Part shown: positions 1 through 9,474 of the stretch, one piece after another | How the letters are laid out: every line of letters begins with the position of its first letter | Position numbering within the stretch: the first letter of the stretch is position 1 | Assembly: GCF_900100795.1 (NCBI RefSeq) | Contig: NZ_FNCO01000003.1 | Coordinates: 434,001-498,000 of the forward strand | Reading direction: 5' to 3' | Length of the DNA stretch: 64,000 bases | Source of the DNA: Pseudomonas abietaniphila | GTDB taxonomy: Bacteria > Pseudomonadota > Gammaproteobacteria > Pseudomonadales > Pseudomonadaceae | Notes under the pieces: model-generated | Told to the model about the DNA's origin: nothing | The model's input: only the letters and a program-made list of their open reading frames with translations | The model's database searches: none | Made by a program: the position numbers and the translations under genes

Positions 1-738
1 GTCGGCAAGTGCAACGGCCTGACGGTGCTGGAAGTCGGCGACTCGGCGTTCGGTGTGCCTGCGCGGATTTCCGCCACGGTGTACCCGGGTGGCAGCGGCA
101 TTGTCGACATCGAGCGTGAGGTCAACCTCGGTCAGCCGATCCACTCCAAGGGCGTGATGATCCTCACCGGTTACCTGGGCAGTCGCTATGCGCAGGAATT
201 CCCGCTGGCGATTTCCGCAAGCATCGCGCTGGAGCAGTCCTACGGTTATGTGGATGGCGACAGCGCTTCGCTCGGTGAGGTCTGCACGTTGATTTCCGCG
301 TTGTCGAAGACACCGCTCAAGCAGTGCTTCGCGATCACGGGTTCGATCAACCAGTTCGGTGAAGTCCAGGCGGTCGGCGGGGTCAACGAGAAGATCGAAG
401 GCTTCTTCCGACTCTGTGAGGCGCGAGGTCTGACAGGCGATCAGGGCGCGATCATCCCGCAAGCCAACGTCGCCACGCTGATGCTCGATGAAAAGGTCTT
501 GCAGGCCGTGCGTGCCGGACAGTTCCATGTCTACGCCGTGCGTCAGGTCGACGAGGCGCTGAGTCTGTTGGTGGGCGAGCCGGTGGGTGAGGCTGACGAA
601 GAGGGTCAATTCCCTGAGGATTCGGTCAACGGTCGAGTGGTGGATCGCCTTCGCGACATCGCCGAAATGCTCAGCGAAGAGGACCTCAAAGAGCTCGAAA
701 AAGAGGCGCCACAATTACAACCGGAACTGAAAAGTTGA
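1..738 (+). CDS. Lon-like ATP-dependent protease, C-terminal part (5' end cut by window edge)
   Basis: The reading frame is open from base 1, so the gene starts upstream; about 245 codons are visible. The visible part is the S16 (Lon) proteolytic domain. The catalytic Ser is in a DGDSAS motif (codon 262-264) and the catalytic Lys in GGVNEK (codon 391-393), the Ser-Lys dyad of Lon. It is preceded by the typical segment leading from the AAA+ part. The C-terminus ends in an acidic stretch of about 50 residues. The family degrades selected or damaged cytoplasmic proteins using ATP; the substrate here is unknown. By gene order it matches the P. aeruginosa PA4576-type protease rather than housekeeping Lon. 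The ATPase part cannot be judged from this window. Confidence 0.9.
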   Translation, partial: VGKCNGLTVLEVGDSAFGVPARISATVYPGGSGIVDIEREVNLGQPIHSKGVMILTGYLGSRYAQEFPLAISASIALEQSYGYVDGDSASLGEVCTLISALSKTPLKQCFAITGSINQFGEVQAVGGVNEKIEGFFRLCEARGLTGDQGAIIPQANVATLMLDEKVLQAVRAGQFHVYAVRQVDEALSLLVGEPVGEADEEGQFPEDSVNGRVVDRLRDIAEMLSEEDLKELEKEAPQLQPELKS

Positions 739-758
739 CAGTTTGACGTCAACTAAAC

Positions 759-800
759 GGGGCGTCTGATGGCCAAATGACCATTCGGCGCCCTTTTTGT
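759..800 (+). terminator. Rho-independent terminator of the Lon-like protease gene
   Basis: Stem arms 760-772 and 781-793 (GGGCGTCTGATGG against CCATTCGGCGCCC, with G-U pairs and one mismatch) are followed by five T. It sits 21 bases past the stop codon. Confidence 0.85.
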
Positions 801-922
801 TTTCACTCTTTTCCTACAGGGTATTTGTTCGATATTGTCGTGTTGCAGCAGTTGTCAAATGGACTGACGCATTTCCGAAGCGGTTCCAGGGAATGAATAC
901 TGCACTCAATGAGGAGCTCGCC

Positions 923-1255
923 ATGCCGCGCAGCCTCTGTCTTACTCGCCAATGTTTGGGTCTGGTGACCCGTATCGAATGTGTGATTCGCCCGCTGTCC
1001 GGCGATAACGGTATGTGGACCTTGCTGTTCGCTGCCGGGATGTCCGGGGAACAACCTTCTGCGCTCAAGGCTCAAGGGCCTTTTCATGGTCCGGTCGCCG
1101 CTGAGTCGGTGCTGGATGCGATTGCCGAGAGTCTGGCGCTGCATGGCTATCAGACCGCAGAAGAAATACCGATCTGGAGCCTTCATTTGCAAGGTGAGCT
1201 ACGACGGATCAATGGCGATTCATCCCACAGCCAGCGCACTTCCCCTGTTAACTGA
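923..1255 (+). CDS. Conserved hypothetical protein, 110 aa
   Basis: The frame is open from 797, but the ATG at 923 has a good ribosome site (GAGGAG, 911-916) and gives a plausible soluble 110-residue protein starting MPRSLCLTRQ. No membrane segment or signal peptide is visible, and I recognise no catalytic motif. Its place between the Lon-like protease and the UPF0114 gene matches the small conserved gene at this position in P. aeruginosa (PA4575, from memory), which argues for a real gene. The opposite strand also has a long open frame, which I take as a shadow because it lacks a ribosome site. Function unknown. Confidence 0.7.
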   Translation: MPRSLCLTRQCLGLVTRIECVIRPLSGDNGMWTLLFAAGMSGEQPSALKAQGPFHGPVAAESVLDAIAESLALHGYQTAEEIPIWSLHLQGELRRINGDSSHSQRTSPVN

Positions 1256-1429
1256 CAGGCACTAATGTCTCGACGAAAGCCGCGTCTGTTTTTCCTGGCG
1301 TCCAGGGTCGTAGCGCGGGTTCGTCGAGGTTTTTCCCTCCGGGTTAATTGTTTCAAGTCTTGTCGTAAAGGGTTGTGCCAGAACGGCTTCGCCCTATACT
1401 CGCGAGCTTTCAATTATCTGTGAGCTTCA

Positions 1430-1918
1430 ATGGAACGTTTTATCGAAAATGCCATGTACGCGTCGCGCTGGTTACTGGCGCCGATCTACTTTGGCTTGTC
1501 TCTGGGATTGCTGGCGCTGGCGCTCAAGTTTTTCCAGGAAATCTTCCACGTCATTCCCAACGTCTTTTCGCTGGCCGAGTCGGACCTGATTCTGGTCTTG
1601 CTGTCGCTGATCGACATGGCGCTGGTTGGCGGTCTGCTGGTGATGGTCATGATCTCCGGCTACGAAAACTTCGTCTCTCAACTGGACATCGACGAAGACA
1701 AGGAAAAGCTCAACTGGCTCGGCAAAATGGACTCCTCATCGTTGAAGATGAAAGTCGCCGCGTCCATTGTCGCGATTTCCTCGATCCACCTGCTGCGGGT
1801 GTTCATGGACGCCAAGAACATCGAACCGCAGTACCTGATGTGGTACGTGATCATCCACATGACCTTTGTCGTGTCGGCGTTTGCGATGGGCTATCTGGAC
1901 AAGCTGACGAAGCATTAA
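1430..1918 (+). CDS. yqhA: UPF0114 family inner-membrane protein YqhA
   Basis: 162 aa, the usual length of the UPF0114 (YqhA) family. It begins [20 protein letters not shown], a hallmark N-terminus, and has three to four hydrophobic segments (about residues 12-35, 48-72, 105-125 and 133-152). A charged cytoplasmic loop ([16 protein letters not shown]) lies between the second and third. Family function is not established. The ribosome site is weak (GTGAG about 8 bases upstream), but the N-terminal match fixes the start. It appears to be transcribed alone; the next gene lies beyond a REP-type repeat. Confidence 0.92.
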   Translation: MERFIENAMYASRWLLAPIYFGLSLGLLALALKFFQEIFHVIPNVFSLAESDLILVLLSLIDMALVGGLLVMVMISGYENFVSQLDIDEDKEKLNWLGKMDSSSLKMKVAASIVAISSIHLLRVFMDAKNIEPQYLMWYVIIHMTFVVSAFAMGYLDKLTKH

Positions 1919-1927
1919 GCAATACCC

Positions 1928-2017
1928 TGTGGGAGCGAATTCATTCGCGATGAGCGAGTACTGACGATAACGAGGTATCGGATGTACTGGCGTCTCGCGC
2001 ATGAGTCCGCTCCCACA
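1928..2017. repeat. REP-type intergenic inverted repeat
   Basis: The left arm begins TGTGGGAGCGAATTCATTCG and the right arm ends in GTCCGCTCCCACA, with about 50 bases between. The same left arm recurs at 40066 and 48654, so this is a dispersed Pseudomonas REP pair. It lies just after the yqhA stop and may stabilise mRNA 3' ends. Confidence 0.85.
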
Positions 2018-2137
2018 CTGGTTTTTGTGGCGTGAACAAAAAATGACCAGCGGCACGCCCTGCACCTTGTACTCCGGCCAGAGTGGGCGAGACTTGTGAT
2101 TCGCTCACTGAAGTCCGAGATCAACGAGGGTCCTCTC

Positions 2138-2443
2138 ATGAATCTGCAGGAACTGACTGCCCACGCCAGTGCTGGTCGCATTGACGAACTCAACCTCATC
2201 TCCATGGAAGGCGGCATCTACTTGCTGGAGGCGCGCATGCATGGCGCTGCTCATCCGTTGAACGATGCGCGGGGCAAGACCCTGCACCTGCGTTCGGTCG
2301 AGCACGCACGGGATGTGCTGCACGCGATAACGCCGATGCCGTTCAACCTGGTGCATGCGGTGGTTCACGATGAGATGTGCGGCCTGCATGACACAGAAGA
2401 GCAAACGGTGCGCGTACCGCTTTCTATCCGTTCGGCCTGGTAG
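2138..2443 (+). CDS. Small conserved protein, DUF6482-like, 101 aa
   Basis: I place the start at ATG 2138, behind GAGGG (2126-2130); the frame is open further upstream from 2096. The 101-residue product begins MNLQELTAHASAGRIDELNL and contains no membrane segment. The pattern (N-terminal helix, YLLEARMHG core strand, C-terminal VPLSI) fits the Pseudomonas family I know as DUF6482, whose function is unknown. Name assignment is from memory and moderate. It precedes fklB by 86 bases, with a GC-rich inverted repeat (about 2498-2510) between them. Confidence 0.75.
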   Translation: MNLQELTAHASAGRIDELNLISMEGGIYLLEARMHGAAHPLNDARGKTLHLRSVEHARDVLHAITPMPFNLVHAVVHDEMCGLHDTEEQTVRVPLSIRSAW

Positions 2444-2529
2444 TTTGTTACTGGATATATCCTGTTGTGCTAGGCTGCTCGGCCATTTAGATCAGGGCGC
2501 CCGCGGGCGCTCTTCAGCGGAGCAGCGTT

Positions 2530-3147
2530 ATGTCCGAAGTCAATCTGTCCACCGACGAAACCCGCGTCAGCTACGGCATCGGCCGTCAGTTGGGTGACCA
2601 ACTGCGTGACAACCCGCCGCCGGGCGTCAATCTGGACGCCATTCTGGCCGGTCTGACCGACGCTTTCGGTGGCCAGTCAAGCCGCGTCAGCCAGGAAGAA
2701 ATGGCCGCGAGCTTCAAAGTCATTCGCGAAATCATGCAGGCTGAAGCCGCTGCCAAAGCAGAAGCCGCCGCTGGCGCTGGTAAGCATTACCTGGCCGAGA
2801 ACGCCAAGCGCGAAGGCGTGACCACGCTGGACTCGGGTTTGCAGTTCGAAGTCATCACCGCCGGTGAAGGCGCTCAGCCTACCCGCGAAAGCAACGTGCG
2901 CACGCATTACCACGGCATGCTGATCGACGGCACCGTGTTCGACAGTTCCTACGATCGTGGTGAGCCTGCCGAGTTTCCGGTCGGTGGTGTGATTGCAGGC
3001 TGGACCGAAGCACTGCAACTGATGAAGGCCGGCAGCAAATGGCGTCTGCACGTTCCTAGCGAGCTGGCTTACGGCGCACAAGGCGTGGGCAGCATCCCGC
3101 CGCACAGCGTTCTGGTGTTCGACGTAGAACTGCTCGACGTTCTGTAA
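2530..3147 (+). CDS. fklB: FKBP-type peptidyl-prolyl cis-trans isomerase FklB
   Basis: 205 aa, with an N-terminal helical dimerisation domain (about residues 1-90) and a C-terminal FKBP domain (about 105-205). The FKBP fold signatures are present: THYHGMLIDGTVFDSS, GVIAGWTEAL and VPSELAYGAQG with IPPHSVLVFDVELL. It catalyses cis-trans isomerisation of proline peptide bonds to help protein folding. There is no signal peptide, so it is expected in the cytoplasm. The start follows GGAG at 2518-2521. It converges on the small iron-regulated gene, with a hairpin between them. Confidence 0.95.
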   Translation: MSEVNLSTDETRVSYGIGRQLGDQLRDNPPPGVNLDAILAGLTDAFGGQSSRVSQEEMAASFKVIREIMQAEAAAKAEAAAGAGKHYLAENAKREGVTTLDSGLQFEVITAGEGAQPTRESNVRTHYHGMLIDGTVFDSSYDRGEPAEFPVGGVIAGWTEALQLMKAGSKWRLHVPSELAYGAQGVGSIPPHSVLVFDVELLDVL

Positions 3148-3184
3148 GGCTGTAGCAGCAGCGTAAAGCTGCAAGCAGATCGTT

Positions 3185-3212
3185 GCCGGGTGGACATACG
3201 TGTTCACCCGGC
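3185..3212. terminator. Hairpin between convergent genes, possible terminator
   Basis: A perfect 8-bp stem (GCCGGGTG, 3185-3192, with CACCCGGC, 3205-3212) lies between the converging fklB and the downstream minus-strand gene. There is no T run on either side, so it may be a weak or Rho-assisted terminator. Confidence 0.5.
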
Positions 3213-3235
3213 CACGTCGTATTCAGGCAGTGGCA

Positions 3236-3478
3236 TCAGTGCAGTTCACAGGCCGGGCGCAAGGCTCGGGCGTAGCAGAACAGAAACAGGTTTCTCACCA
3301 TCTCCTTTTGAACACCGGGTTCGCACGAGCTCAGGCTGTTGACGTCCAGATCTCCCTGATCCCGCAATTCGTCCAGAGCGTCTTCTTCCAGCACTGCACA
3401 GACCTGGCCTGTCTCGCGATGGAGGATACGAAGGTAAGGGTGGGGCCGATCCAGCCAGGCGTCGATCAGATAAGTCAT
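3236..3478 (-). CDS. Small conserved protein under probable Fur control (PA4570-like), 80 aa
   Basis: Two in-frame ATGs are possible (3484 and 3478). The AGGAGA at 3485-3490 sits eight bases from the second one, so I choose 3478, giving 80 aa starting MTYLIDAWLDRPHPY. The protein is soluble, acidic and has three Cys; no known catalytic motif is seen. By gene order (fklB side and ispB side) it is the homologue of P. aeruginosa PA4570, which I recall as strongly induced by iron starvation. A Fur-box-like sequence lies directly upstream of the ribosome site, consistent with that. Function unknown. The cytochrome c gene I expect next to it in PAO1 is absent. Confidence 0.8.
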   Translation of the reverse strand: MTYLIDAWLDRPHPYLRILHRETGQVCAVLEEDALDELRDQGDLDVNSLSSCEPGVQKEMVRNLFLFCYARALRPACELH

Positions 3479-3502
3479 GTTCATTCTCCTTGAAGGTTTC
3501 CA

Positions 3503-3521
3503 ATGAGAATAATTCTTATCT
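3503..3521 (-). promoter_or_regulatory. Fur-box-like site 1
   Basis: ATGAGAATAATTCTTATCT is a near-palindrome (AGATAAGAATTATTCTCAT on the minus strand) close to the Fur consensus GATAATGATAATCATTATC. It lies 25 bases upstream of the chosen ATG of the minus-strand gene, where it would block transcription when iron is plentiful. Confidence 0.75.
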
Positions 3522-3540
3522 GAGGAATAGCAAGGTTCTA

Positions 3541-3560
3541 TTTGAGATTAATTCGCATTA
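3541..3560. promoter_or_regulatory. Fur-box-like site 2
   Basis: TTTGAGATTAATTCGCATTA resembles Pseudomonas Fur sites of the TGAGAATAATTCGCATTA type. It is 19 bases beyond site 1 and probably serves the same promoter. It could also serve a rightward transcript, but no gene is seen there. Confidence 0.5.
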
Positions 3561-3689
3561 TGTGCCGCAGGGGTAGCCCGCAGCGCTATACCTGCAGGGG
3601 CGTGGCTTGCGCCGCGATCGGTTGCGCAGCGACAGCAAAGCCAGTACTTGCAGGGCGAGCCACTCTTGCAGGTAGAAGGTGCAGGCAAC

Positions 3690-3718
3690 AAAAAGCCCGT
3701 CATGTGGACGGGCTTTCG
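3690..3718 (-). terminator. Terminator of ispB
   Basis: AAAGCCCGTC (3692-3701) pairs with GACGGGCTTT (3707-3716), with a T run on the minus-strand side. It lies 17 bases past the ispB stop. Confidence 0.85.
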
Positions 3719-3735
3719 GTGTAACGAGCGGCGGA

Positions 3736-4704
3736 TCAGTGCGTGCGTGCGACCGCGAACTCGCTCAGCTCGATCAGGGCGTCGCGGTATTCGCTGGGGG
3801 GCAGGGCGTCCAGGCAGGTGATGGCACGTGCCACGTAGTCGCGAGCCAGTTGAGCGGTGTAGTCCAGCGATCCCGACTTCTCGACGGCATCGCGGATGCT
3901 TGCCAAATCTTCCAGGCCGCCTTTCTGAATGGCCTGACGCACCAGCGCTGCTTGTTCCGGCGTGCCTTCGCGCATCGTGTAGATCAGCGGAAGGGTAGGT
4001 TTGCCTTCTGCAAGGTCGTCACCGATGTTCTTGCCCATGGTTTCTGCGTCGCCACGGTAATCGAGCAGATCGTCGACCAGCTGGAATGCGATGCCGAGGT
4101 GGTCGCCGAAGGTGCGCAGTGCTTCGCTCTGTTCCGGGCCCGCCTTGGCCAGGGCTGCGGCGCTGTGGGTCGAGGCTTCGAACAGCATGGCTGTCTTGCC
4201 GCGAATCACTTCCATGTAGGTTTCTTCGGTGGTGCTGGCGTCACGAATCTTCGACAACTGCAGGACTTCGCCTTCGGCGATGACGCGGGTGGCCTTGGAC
4301 AGGATCTGCATGACCGGCATCGAACCGAGCTCGACCATCATTTCGAACGAGCGCGAATAGAGGAAGTCCCCGACCAGCACGCTCGGGGCGTTGCCCCACA
4401 TGGCGTTCGCGGTCGAGCGGCCACGGCGCATGCCGGACATGTCGACCACGTCGTCGTGCAGCAGGGTGGCGGTGTGCAGGAATTCAATGGTGGCGGCCAG
4501 CAGACGCAGGTCATCACCGCCGCTGCCCAGTGCCTTGCCGCACAGGAGCACCAGCAATGGACGCAGGCGTTTGCCACCGGCGGAGGTAATGTAGTCGCCG
4601 ATTTTCGAGACCAGCGGCACGCGCGATGTCAGCTGCTTCTTGATAATGTGGTCGACGGCTGTAAAGTCGTCCGCCACAGCGCGGTAGAAGGCTTGGGGTT
4701 GCAT
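3736..4704 (-). CDS. ispB: Octaprenyl (all-trans polyprenyl) diphosphate synthase
   Basis: 322 aa trans-isoprenyl diphosphate synthase. It adds isopentenyl units to farnesyl diphosphate to make the long side chain of ubiquinone. Both Asp-rich motifs are present: LLHDDVVDMSGMRRG (about residues 83-97) and FQLVDDLLDYRGD (about 210-222). These bind Mg-diphosphate of the allylic substrate and of IPP. Chain length cannot be read safely; in Pseudomonas the product is usually C45 (Q9). The start MQPQAFYRAV is the usual one. It is divergent from rplU, the classical ispB/rplU arrangement, and is followed by a strong terminator. Confidence 0.96.
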   Translation of the reverse strand: MQPQAFYRAVADDFTAVDHIIKKQLTSRVPLVSKIGDYITSAGGKRLRPLLVLLCGKALGSGGDDLRLLAATIEFLHTATLLHDDVVDMSGMRRGRSTANAMWGNAPSVLVGDFLYSRSFEMMVELGSMPVMQILSKATRVIAEGEVLQLSKIRDASTTEETYMEVIRGKTAMLFEASTHSAAALAKAGPEQSEALRTFGDHLGIAFQLVDDLLDYRGDAETMGKNIGDDLAEGKPTLPLIYTMREGTPEQAALVRQAIQKGGLEDLASIRDAVEKSGSLDYTAQLARDYVARAITCLDALPPSEYRDALIELSEFAVARTH

Positions 4705-4783
4705 CAGCGAGACGTGCTCCAGAAGGGTTGCGCGGCATGCTAGGTTGCAGGCCCCACCCTGTCAAGGCGTGACGTAAGGCCGC

Positions 4784-4812
4784 TTGCAAGGCGTTCGCGG
4801 CTTGCGTACAAT
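4784..4812 (+). promoter_or_regulatory. Sigma-70 promoter of rplU-rpmA
   Basis: TTGCAA (4784-4789), a 17-base spacer and TACAAT (4807-4812) are followed by a GC-rich discriminator (CGCGCACCC), typical of growth-rate-controlled ribosomal promoters. The leader to the rplU start is about 125 bases and holds a hairpin (about 4855-4882). Confidence 0.75.
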
Positions 4813-4945
4813 CGCGCACCCTAACTTTCCTGGGCAGCACCTGCCTTACGCAATTGCACATGGGCCTTTCCAGCCCCGTGCAGCCATGCCAGCCAATACC
4901 TCTTCCTATAAAGAGCTGGGTGAGCAGGATTTTCGGAGAAATACC

Positions 4946-5260
4946 ATGTCTTATGCAGTAATCGTTACTGGCGGCAAGCAATACAAAGTCGCCCCAGGTG
5001 AATACCTGAAGATCGAAAAGCTGGAAGTCGCTACTGGCGAATCCGTTACTTTTGATCGCGTTCTGTTGGTCGCCAATGGCGACGACGTGAACATCGGCGC
5101 TCCAGTTGTTGCCGGCGCTACCGTTGTGGCTGAAGTGATCTCCCAAGGTCGTCACGATAAAGTCCGCATCATCAAGTTCCGTCGCCGTAAGCACCACATG
5201 AAGCGTATGGGCCACCGCCAGTGGTACACCGAGATCAAAATCACCGGTATTCAGGCTTAA
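4946..5260 (+). CDS. rplU: 50S ribosomal protein bL21
   Basis: 104 aa from the ATG at 4946, preceded by GGAGA (4935-4939). The longer upstream frame is leader sequence. It begins [20 protein letters not shown] and ends with the basic, RNA-binding segment ([20 protein letters not shown]) and the KITGI tail diagnostic of bL21. The protein binds 23S rRNA in the large subunit. rpmA follows after 35 bases, and the two are co-transcribed from the promoter at 4784. Confidence 0.98.
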   Translation: MSYAVIVTGGKQYKVAPGEYLKIEKLEVATGESVTFDRVLLVANGDDVNIGAPVVAGATVVAEVISQGRHDKVRIIKFRRRKHHMKRMGHRQWYTEIKITGIQA

Positions 5261-5295
5261 TTTCAGCCTAATTCCTCACTAGGAGAATTGAACTC

Positions 5296-5568
5296 ATGGC
5301 ACACAAAAAAGCTGGTGGTAGTACTCGTAACGGTCGCGACTCAGAAGCCAAACGCCTTGGCGTGAAGATGTATGGCGGCCAGGTCATCGTTCCGGGCAAC
5401 ATCATCGTGCGTCAGCGCGGCACCCAATTCCACGCTGGCTACGGCGTTGGCATGGGCAAAGATCACACTCTGTTCGCTAAAGTCGAAGGCGTGATCAAGT
5501 TCCAGGTTAAAGGCGCCTTCGGTCGTCGTTATGTAAGCATCGTGCCGAAAGCAGAAGTCGCGGCGTGA
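5296..5568 (+). CDS. rpmA: 50S ribosomal protein bL27
   Basis: 90 aa, starting [20 protein letters not shown], the bL27 signature whose N-terminal arm reaches toward the peptidyl-transferase centre. There is a perfect AGGAGAA site just upstream. The core [15 protein letters not shown] is intact. It is the last gene before a strong terminator, with obg starting about 250 bases further on. Confidence 0.98.
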   Translation: MAHKKAGGSTRNGRDSEAKRLGVKMYGGQVIVPGNIIVRQRGTQFHAGYGVGMGKDHTLFAKVEGVIKFQVKGAFGRRYVSIVPKAEVAA

Positions 5569-5629
5569 TCTTGCGTTCAGGCGGTGTGAGGGCGTAGCGA
5601 AAGCAACGGCCTGCACATTGCCTGAGCTG

Positions 5630-5658
5630 AAAAGCCCTGTCGTTGACAGGGCTTTTTC
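5630..5658 (+). terminator. Terminator of rplU-rpmA
   Basis: AAAAGCCCTGTC (5630-5641) and GACAGGGCTTTT (5645-5656) form a 12-bp stem with a 3-base loop, ending in a T run. Confidence 0.95.
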
Positions 5659-5805
5659 GTTTGTAAAAGGTCTGGTTTCGGTGAGTCTCTTGCAAAGCTG
5701 TTTGTGTGGGCCGTTGTGGTGTGTAGTCGCTGGTTTTTGATCGGTATCGCAACGCTCATCTTTGCAAGAGCCTTATGAATTTATGTTGTTTGCTCGTCTT
5801 TGTGA

Positions 5806-7047
<1,242 letters not shown>

Positions 7048-7065
7048 TCGACTGAAGTAAACTAC

Positions 7066-7090
7066 AACGCCGCTAAATTAGCGGCGTTTT
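7066..7090 (+). terminator. Terminator of obg
   Basis: AACGCCGCTAA and TTAGCGGCGTT form a tight stem ending in TTTT, 19 bases after the stop. proB starts 42 bases later. Confidence 0.9.
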
Positions 7091-7131
7091 AGTATCTTGA
7101 ATGTGTACCTCTGGCTTAAGGTTGAAAGATC

Positions 7132-8250
7132 ATGCGGAGCAAGGTGACAGGTGCCCAGCGTTGGGTTGTGAAGATCGGAAGTGCGCTGCTGACGGCGGAT
7201 GGCAAGGGTCTTGATCGCAACGCAATGGGTGTTTGGGTCGAGCAGATGGTGGCGCTGCATGAGGCAGGCGTCGAACTGGTTCTGGTTTCGTCCGGCGCAG
7301 TGGCTGCCGGTATGAGTCGCCTGGGCTGGGCTGTGCGACCGAGTGCCATGCATGAGCTTCAAGCGGCGGCGGCGATTGGCCAGATGGGGTTGGTGCAGGC
7401 CTGGGAATCCAGCTTTGCAGAGCATGATCGCCACACAGCGCAGATTCTGCTGACCCATGATGACCTGTCGGATCGCAAGCGCTACCTGAACGCTCGCAGT
7501 ACGTTGCGTACCCTTGTTGACCTGGGTGTGGTGCCGGTCATCAACGAGAACGACACGGTCGTCACCGATGAAATCCGTTTCGGCGATAACGACACCTTGG
7601 CAGCGCTGGTCGCGAACCTTGTGGAGGCTGATCTGCTGGTCATCCTCACTGATCGCGACGGCATGTTCGACGCTGACCCGCGCAATAATCCGCAAGCTCA
7701 ATTGATCTACGAAGCGCGTGCTGACGATCCGGCACTGGATGCTGTGGCGGGCGGCACCGGCGGCGCGTTGGGTCGTGGCGGCATGCAGACCAAGTTGCGT
7801 GCCGCACGCCTGGCAGCGCGCTCTGGCGCGCACACCGTCATTGTCGGTGGCCGGATCGAGCGTGTGCTGGCGCGTCTGAAAGCGGGTGAGCGGCTGGGGA
7901 CGTTGCTGTCGCCTGAGCGGGGCATGCTGGCGGCTCGCAAGCAATGGCTGGCGGGGCATCTGCAGACGCGCGGCACACTCGTGCTGGATGATGGTGCAGT
8001 GAAGGCGCTGACCGAGAGCAACAAAAGCTTGTTGCCGGTGGGTGTGAAGCTGGTTCAGGGCAGCTTCCGTCGTGGTGAGATGGTGGTGTGTGTTGCTGCG
8101 AACGGTCGCGAAGTTGCCCGGGGCCTCAGTAACTACAGTGCACTTGAGGCGCAGAAGATCATTGGTCAGCCATCCGAAGCCATCGTGAAGGCGTTGGGTT
8201 ACATGGCTGAGCCGGAGTTGGTTCATCGTGACAACCTGATCCTGGTCTGA
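7132..8250 (+). CDS. proB: Glutamate 5-kinase
   Basis: 372 aa. An N-terminal amino-acid kinase domain (about residues 8-240: [37 protein letters not shown]) is followed by a C-terminal PUA domain (about 275-355). It phosphorylates glutamate, the first and feedback-inhibited step of proline synthesis; the PUA domain modulates inhibition. Start [16 protein letters not shown] is normal for Pseudomonas. It lies downstream of obg, as in P. aeruginosa; proA is not in the window. Confidence 0.97.
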   Translation: MRSKVTGAQRWVVKIGSALLTADGKGLDRNAMGVWVEQMVALHEAGVELVLVSSGAVAAGMSRLGWAVRPSAMHELQAAAAIGQMGLVQAWESSFAEHDRHTAQILLTHDDLSDRKRYLNARSTLRTLVDLGVVPVINENDTVVTDEIRFGDNDTLAALVANLVEADLLVILTDRDGMFDADPRNNPQAQLIYEARADDPALDAVAGGTGGALGRGGMQTKLRAARLAARSGAHTVIVGGRIERVLARLKAGERLGTLLSPERGMLAARKQWLAGHLQTRGTLVLDDGAVKALTESNKSLLPVGVKLVQGSFRRGEMVVCVAANGREVARGLSNYSALEAQKIIGQPSEAIVKALGYMAEPELVHRDNLILV

Positions 8251-8287
8251 TTTCAGGCGAGTCGGTTTTTTGATAAGGGAAGCACAC

Positions 8288-8764
8288 ATGCGCGTTCTGA
8301 AAGGCATTCTGGGTGCGGCGTTGATGCTGCCCCTGCTGGTTTCGGCTGAAGAGATTGGTCAGGTGTCGACGGTGTTCAAGTTCGTCGGCCCTAATGATCG
8401 GATTGTCGTCGAGGCGTTCGATGATCCTAAGGTTGATGGCGTTACCTGCTACCTGTCACGAGCCAAGACCGGTGGCGTGAAGGGTGGGTTGGGTCTTGCT
8501 GAGGATCGTGCCGAGGCGTCCATTGCGTGCCGTCAGGTGGGGCCAATCCGCTTCAAGGAGCAGCTCAAAGATGGTGATGAGGTGTTCAAAGAGCGAACCT
8601 CGCTGGTGTTCAAGACCATGCAGGTGGTTCGCTTCCTGGACAAGAAGCGCAACACGCTGGTGTATCTGGTCTACAGCGATCGCGTCATCGAGGGCAGCCC
8701 GCAGAACGCGGTAACGGCTATCCCGATTTTGCCGTGGGCGCCAGCACCTTCTCCTGGCCCTTGA
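8288..8764 (+). CDS. creA: CreA family periplasmic protein
   Basis: The start is ATG 8288 ([20 protein letters not shown]), with GGGAAG just upstream; a TTG frame begins earlier at 8270. The product is 158 aa with a signal peptide (cleavage after VSA), so it is exported. The CreA family core is clear: [20 protein letters not shown], then [13 protein letters not shown] and IACRQVGPI with two conserved Cys likely to form a disulfide. Function is not established in any species to my knowledge. It converges on rpsT with a shared bidirectional terminator between. Confidence 0.92.
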   Translation: MRVLKGILGAALMLPLLVSAEEIGQVSTVFKFVGPNDRIVVEAFDDPKVDGVTCYLSRAKTGGVKGGLGLAEDRAEASIACRQVGPIRFKEQLKDGDEVFKERTSLVFKTMQVVRFLDKKRNTLVYLVYSDRVIEGSPQNAVTAIPILPWAPAPSPGP

Positions 8765-8903
8765 TGGGGTGTTCGCGTGGCGGGGTGTGACTGGGCGTTG
8801 TCACGCTGAAGTCCTTGAGGGCTTCTGTGTGAGGGTCGCGCCCCTGCTGTTGCTGCAACATGCCATGGCCTGATGGATCGCAACAGCAGGAATTGCAGGC
8901 AAT

Positions 8904-8931
8904 AAAAAACCGACCCTAGGGTCGGTTTTTT
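8904..8931. terminator. Bidirectional terminator between creA and rpsT
   Basis: AAAAAACCGACCCTAGGGTC continues into GGTTTTTT, a near-perfect palindrome with A run and T run on both sides. It lies between convergent creA and rpsT and can terminate both. Confidence 0.93.
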
Positions 8932-8945
8932 AACAAGCGGGTCGC

Positions 8946-9224
8946 TTAGGCTGCAGCAGCAAGGTTCAGAGCCTTGATGTGGCCATTCAGGCGGCCTTTA
9001 TGGCGAGCAGCTTTGTTCTTGTGGATGATGCCTTTATCGGCCATGCGGTCGATAACTGGCACAGCCAGAACATAAGCAGCTTGCGCTTTTTCAGCGTCTT
9101 TTGCGTCGATGGCTTTCACTACATTCTTGATGTAGGTACGAACCATGGAACGCAGGCTGGCGTTGTGGCTGCGACGCTTCTCAGCCTGTTTTGCACGTTT
9201 TTTGGCGGAAGGTGAGTTGGCCAC
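8946..9224 (-). CDS. rpsT: 30S ribosomal protein bS20
   Basis: 92 aa, [20 protein letters not shown] onwards, a small very basic helical protein that binds 16S rRNA early in assembly. The start codon is GTG (9224-9222) rather than ATG, with GAGGAG about 8 bases before it. E. coli rpsT also uses a non-ATG start, connected there with autogenous control, so the same may apply. The gene is transcribed from the promoter at 9275-9303. Confidence 0.97.
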   Translation of the reverse strand: MANSPSAKKRAKQAEKRRSHNASLRSMVRTYIKNVVKAIDAKDAEKAQAAYVLAVPVIDRMADKGIIHKNKAARHKGRLNGHIKALNLAAAA

Positions 9225-9274
9225 CGTCGAGCTCCTCGAAAGACTTGGGAAATAGCTAACAAAATAGGCCGCGA

Positions 9275-9303
9275 ATCATGCCGATGTGTTTGACGCTTGT
9301 CAA
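9275..9303 (-). promoter_or_regulatory. Sigma-70 promoter of rpsT
   Basis: On the minus strand TTGACA (9303-9298), a 17-base spacer and CATGAT (9280-9275) lie about 50 bases upstream of the rpsT start. Confidence 0.7.
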
Positions 9304-9474
9304 GGGCAGTTGATGCGTTCCGCTGAGTGGTCGCCGTGTGATGCCGTGGTTATTTCATTCCGGCGTGCGACCTGTAAACTCGCGGGTTTTGGCTCTGAGC
9401 TGTTTTGCGGCGCGGAGTATCGCATAAATGGATCGCGCTTTGGCGCTTCCTTTGGTCGGGCGCACAAACTTTAG

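Noticed and set aside
803..1192. A 129-codon antisense frame across the small gene at 923
   Set aside because: The plus-strand gene has GAGGAG and conserved position; the minus frame has no such signal.
3542..3724. A 60-codon frame right of the Fur boxes
   Set aside because: No ribosome site, and it runs through the ispB terminator. Left as gene-free.
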